From: Planctomycetota bacterium
Lineage (GTDB): Bacteria > Planctomycetota > Phycisphaerae > Phycisphaerales > Phycisphaeraceae
Length of the DNA: 33,556 bases
Direction of reading: 5' to 3'
Assembly: GCA_026386955.1 (NCBI GenBank)
Contig: JAPLMQ010000167.1
Location: 1-33,556 of the forward strand
The position numbers and the translations under genes were made by a program. The notes under the pieces were generated by a model that worked only from the letters and a program-made list of their open reading frames with translations, was not told the origin of the DNA and ran no database searches. Shown here in pieces: positions 33,072 to 33,556 of this stretch; the stretch's first letter is position 1; each line of letters starts with the position of its first letter.

Positions 33072-33556
33072 ATGGAAAATACCTTTATGATCGATCTCAA
33101 GACACTGCGAGAGCTCGTCAAATTGATGGTCGGCAACGACCTGACTGAGTTGGATGTCCAGGATCCCAAGGGGGGAAAAGTCAGTCTCAAGCGAGGGCGG
33201 GGCGACTCGGTGCATTACGTGCCCGCTCCGGCGGCATCCCCGGCCATCCACGCCCCGGCGCCCTCGGCATCGGCTTCCCCAGCGGCCGCCGCCCCCTCGG
33301 CTCCCGCGGCGGAGAGCAATCTTCCGCAAATCACCAGCCCGATGGTCGGCACCTTCTATTCCGCCGCCAGCCCCGACGCCAAGCCGTTTGTGAAGCCCGG
33401 CGACAAGGTGACCGCCGACACGGTGGTCTGCATCATCGAGGCGATGAAGGTCTTCAACGAGATCAAGGCCGAGAGGGCCGGCACGATCGAGAAGCTGATG
33501 GTCACCAGTGGGCAGGCCGTCGAGTTCGGACAGCCGCTCTTCCTGATCAAGCCCTG
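33072..33556 (+). CDS. accB: Biotin carboxyl carrier protein of acetyl-CoA carboxylase (window ends in the stop codon)
   Basis: A 161-residue BCCP, the biotinylated carrier of acetyl-CoA carboxylase in fatty-acid synthesis. The N-terminal helical region (LKTLRELVKLMVGNDLTELDV) is typical. An Ala/Pro/Ser linker (about 51-81) precedes the lipoyl-like domain: ITSPMVGTFYSAASPDAKPFVKPGDKV (two joined motifs), then EAMKVFNE with the biotinyl Lys126, and VEFGQPLFLI. The last two bases of the window, TG, should begin the TGA stop. ATG 33087 is a plausible alternative start (five residues shorter). AAGGG lies only three bases before the first ATG, too close to be ideal. accC is expected next, outside the window. 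Confidence 0.95.
   Translation, partial: MENTFMIDLKTLRELVKLMVGNDLTELDVQDPKGGKVSLKRGRGDSVHYVPAPAASPAIHAPAPSASASPAAAAPSAPAAESNLPQITSPMVGTFYSAASPDAKPFVKPGDKVTADTVVCIIEAMKVFNEIKAERAGTIEKLMVTSGQAVEFGQPLFLIKP

Overview
The window is high-G+C bacterial chromosome, visibly around two-thirds G+C in most genes. It most likely comes from a planctomycete, possibly of the Phycisphaerae type. This is inferred from the gene content: a membrane-anchored Ser/Thr kinase, a TMTC-like TPR membrane protein, a DUF6784/6785-type membrane protein, several Gfo/Idh, sugar-isomerase and M81 genes, a GH88-like hydrolase, long P/A/T-rich linkers, and weak or absent Shine-Dalgarno sequences at many starts. No phage, integrase, transposase or CRISPR array is visible.

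Layout. At 0.1-3.6 kb on the minus strand lie an O-methyltransferase, a VOC protein, a Gfo/Idh oxidoreductase and a xylose-isomerase-like TIM barrel. Divergent from these, at 3.75-7.55 kb on the plus strand, are a mandelate racemase/enolase-superfamily enzyme, an M81 (MlrC-like) protein overlapping it by 4 bp, and an SDR dehydrogenase. Together they look like a sugar-acid or related small-molecule catabolic cluster. At 7.6-14.7 kb are envelope genes: a TMTC-like TPR protein (minus), then a large multi-pass membrane protein and a secreted beta-helix protein (plus). At 14.7-17.9 kb, minus strand, are a GNAT acetyltransferase, a PilZ-receiver protein that lacks the phosphoacceptor Asp, a carbon-nitrogen hydrolase and tRNA-Arg(TCT).

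At 18.0-25.9 kb, minus strand, is the most unusual part. A Ser/Thr kinase has its C-terminus split by an apparent frameshift. A 498-bp gap then carries a perfect parS-like 16-mer inside a 38-bp dyad. Next comes a compact three-gene operon, transcribed from 25.9 down to 20.9 kb: a secreted HlyD-like adaptor, a double-GAF/transmembrane/HlyD fusion, and a PqqD-like/M50-protease/HlyD fusion. This operon is the best candidate here for a poorly described system, either peptide processing and export or sensing coupled to efflux.

At 26.0-33.6 kb are hisI, a GH88-like hydrolase disrupted by a frameshifting deletion, an FGE-like protein of lower G+C, a VOC protein, a secreted protein with a C-type-lectin-like end, a FabG-like SDR, an M24 peptidase that ends before its last metal ligands, and accB, cut one base short of its stop codon by the window edge.

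Three genes (kinase, GH88, M24) are broken by indels within 15 kb. The sequence alone cannot separate real decay from assembly or read errors. Intergenic regions carry at least two families of palindromic repeats. One family (2707-2736 and 31913-31940) shows compensatory changes between its copies.
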